Assembly: GCA_004557545.1 (NCBI GenBank)
Contig: SFGV01000028.1
Location: 1-22,738, forward strand
Length of the DNA: 22,738 nucleotides
Direction: 5' to 3'
Source: Succinatimonas hippei
Lineage (GTDB): Bacteria > Pseudomonadota > Gammaproteobacteria > Enterobacterales > Succinivibrionaceae
Shown: positions 22,372-22,738 of the stretch, piece after piece
Layout of the letters: each line of letters opens with the position of its first letter
How positions within the stretch are numbered: position 1 is the stretch's first letter
Translations under genes and position numbers: made by a program
The notes under the pieces: model-generated
Database searches by the model: none
What the model was told of the DNA's origin: nothing
The model's input: only the letters and a program-made list of their open reading frames with translations

Positions 22372-22738
22372 GATGATACCTGTTAGTTGAAAAACGGTAC
22401 GTATGATGTATCCGCAATTAAATCTTCAAAAATACAAAACGAGATGTCAAGCACAAAAAGCGAAAAAGCACACAAAAAGTGCAATACGCATTCCCGTCTA
22501 CACCGGCAGGGCAGAGCACAAATACAGAACCTCCAAGTAAGATCAATATGTTGGTAATCACAATAAAGAAATAAACCAGCAGTCGCTTCAAAAAAAAGGT
22601 GGATAACGTTAAGTAACAGGGAGGAAACCAGGTGACGTGCCAGCAAATACAGATGGTCCTTTTAACTAAACAGAACGTTTAGACAAAATAAACCACTTTC
22701 CCGATGAATTGAAGTGTTTCACATGAGGTACCTGAGTC
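22372..22738. other. Upstream region of metQ2 to the window edge
   Basis: About 370 bases with the TTGACA element and a small inverted repeat CTAAAC-N5-GTTTAG (22666-22682). An open frame on the minus strand (22383-22646) has no ribosome binding site and odd composition, so I do not call it. Nothing else was recognised. Confidence 0.5.
22422..22450 (-). promoter_or_regulatory. Promoter-like element of the metQ2 leader
   Basis: A perfect TTGACA (22445-22450, minus strand) is followed at 17 bases by a poor -10, GAAGAT (22422-22427). The start would be about 45 bases before the leader ORF. A single 6-of-8 match to a MetJ box (AGATGTCA) overlaps the -35. Confidence 0.45.

Noticed and set aside
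22443..22450. MetJ operator (AGATGTCA, 6 of 8 to AGACGTCT)
   Set aside because: MetJ needs tandem boxes; neighbouring octamers do not match, so a single partial match over TTGACA is not enough.
22383..22646. Minus-strand ORF of 87 codons upstream of the metQ2 leader
   Set aside because: No ribosome binding site, Cys/Phe-rich random-looking composition, and it spans the predicted promoter.

Overview
The window looks like the chromosome of a gammaproteobacterium, plausibly an anaerobic gut lineage such as Succinivibrionaceae. This is inferred from E. coli-like families (DolP, MepA, MetNIQ, ArgB/ArgC, proline tRNA with encoded CCA) together with a YqhD-type alcohol dehydrogenase and c-di-GMP proteins; I could not run a taxonomic search. 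Coding is dense and gene starts are mostly set by AGGAG-type ribosome binding sites.

Layout. 28-744 (-): unrecognised protein with a good sigma70-type promoter. 1094-3927 (+): a response regulator with an HD-GYP c-di-GMP phosphodiesterase domain, then an overlapping HIT-protein/iron-type alcohol dehydrogenase pair closed by an intrinsic terminator. About 3992-4222: remnant of an IS200/IS605 (TnpB-type) element whose right-end hairpin contains the stop codon of the next gene. 4210-6105 (-): membrane CHASE-GGDEF-PAS protein. 6375-10173 (-): arginine operon argC-argB-argA(short form)-argD. 10295-13615 (-): dolP-like dual-BON lipoprotein, a 557-residue unknown, and mepA. 13616-14294: long AT-rich gap with a promoter-like site and a terminator. 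14295-15368 (-): proline tRNA and a metallophosphoesterase directly behind it. 15708-22371 (-): a methionine region reading metQ2, metQ1, metN, metI, a GlcD-type FAD 2-hydroxyacid dehydrogenase and a class I aminotransferase.

The most interesting signal is in the methionine region. Each of the two tandem metQ genes is preceded by a homologous, unannotated ORF of 50-51 codons. Both are read in the metQ direction, have similar ribosome binding sites, end 115-117 bases before metQ, and carry a C-terminal cluster of cysteine and methionine codons (CMxxCM, encoded by the direct repeat TGCATG-N6-TGCATG in both). They look like leader peptides of a sulfur-amino-acid-sensing attenuation system. I recognised no SAM riboswitch or convincing MetJ operator array there. 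The linked hydroxyacid dehydrogenase and aminotransferase suggest that the operon may import methionine-related compounds and convert hydroxy or keto analogues to L-methionine; this is inference from gene order.
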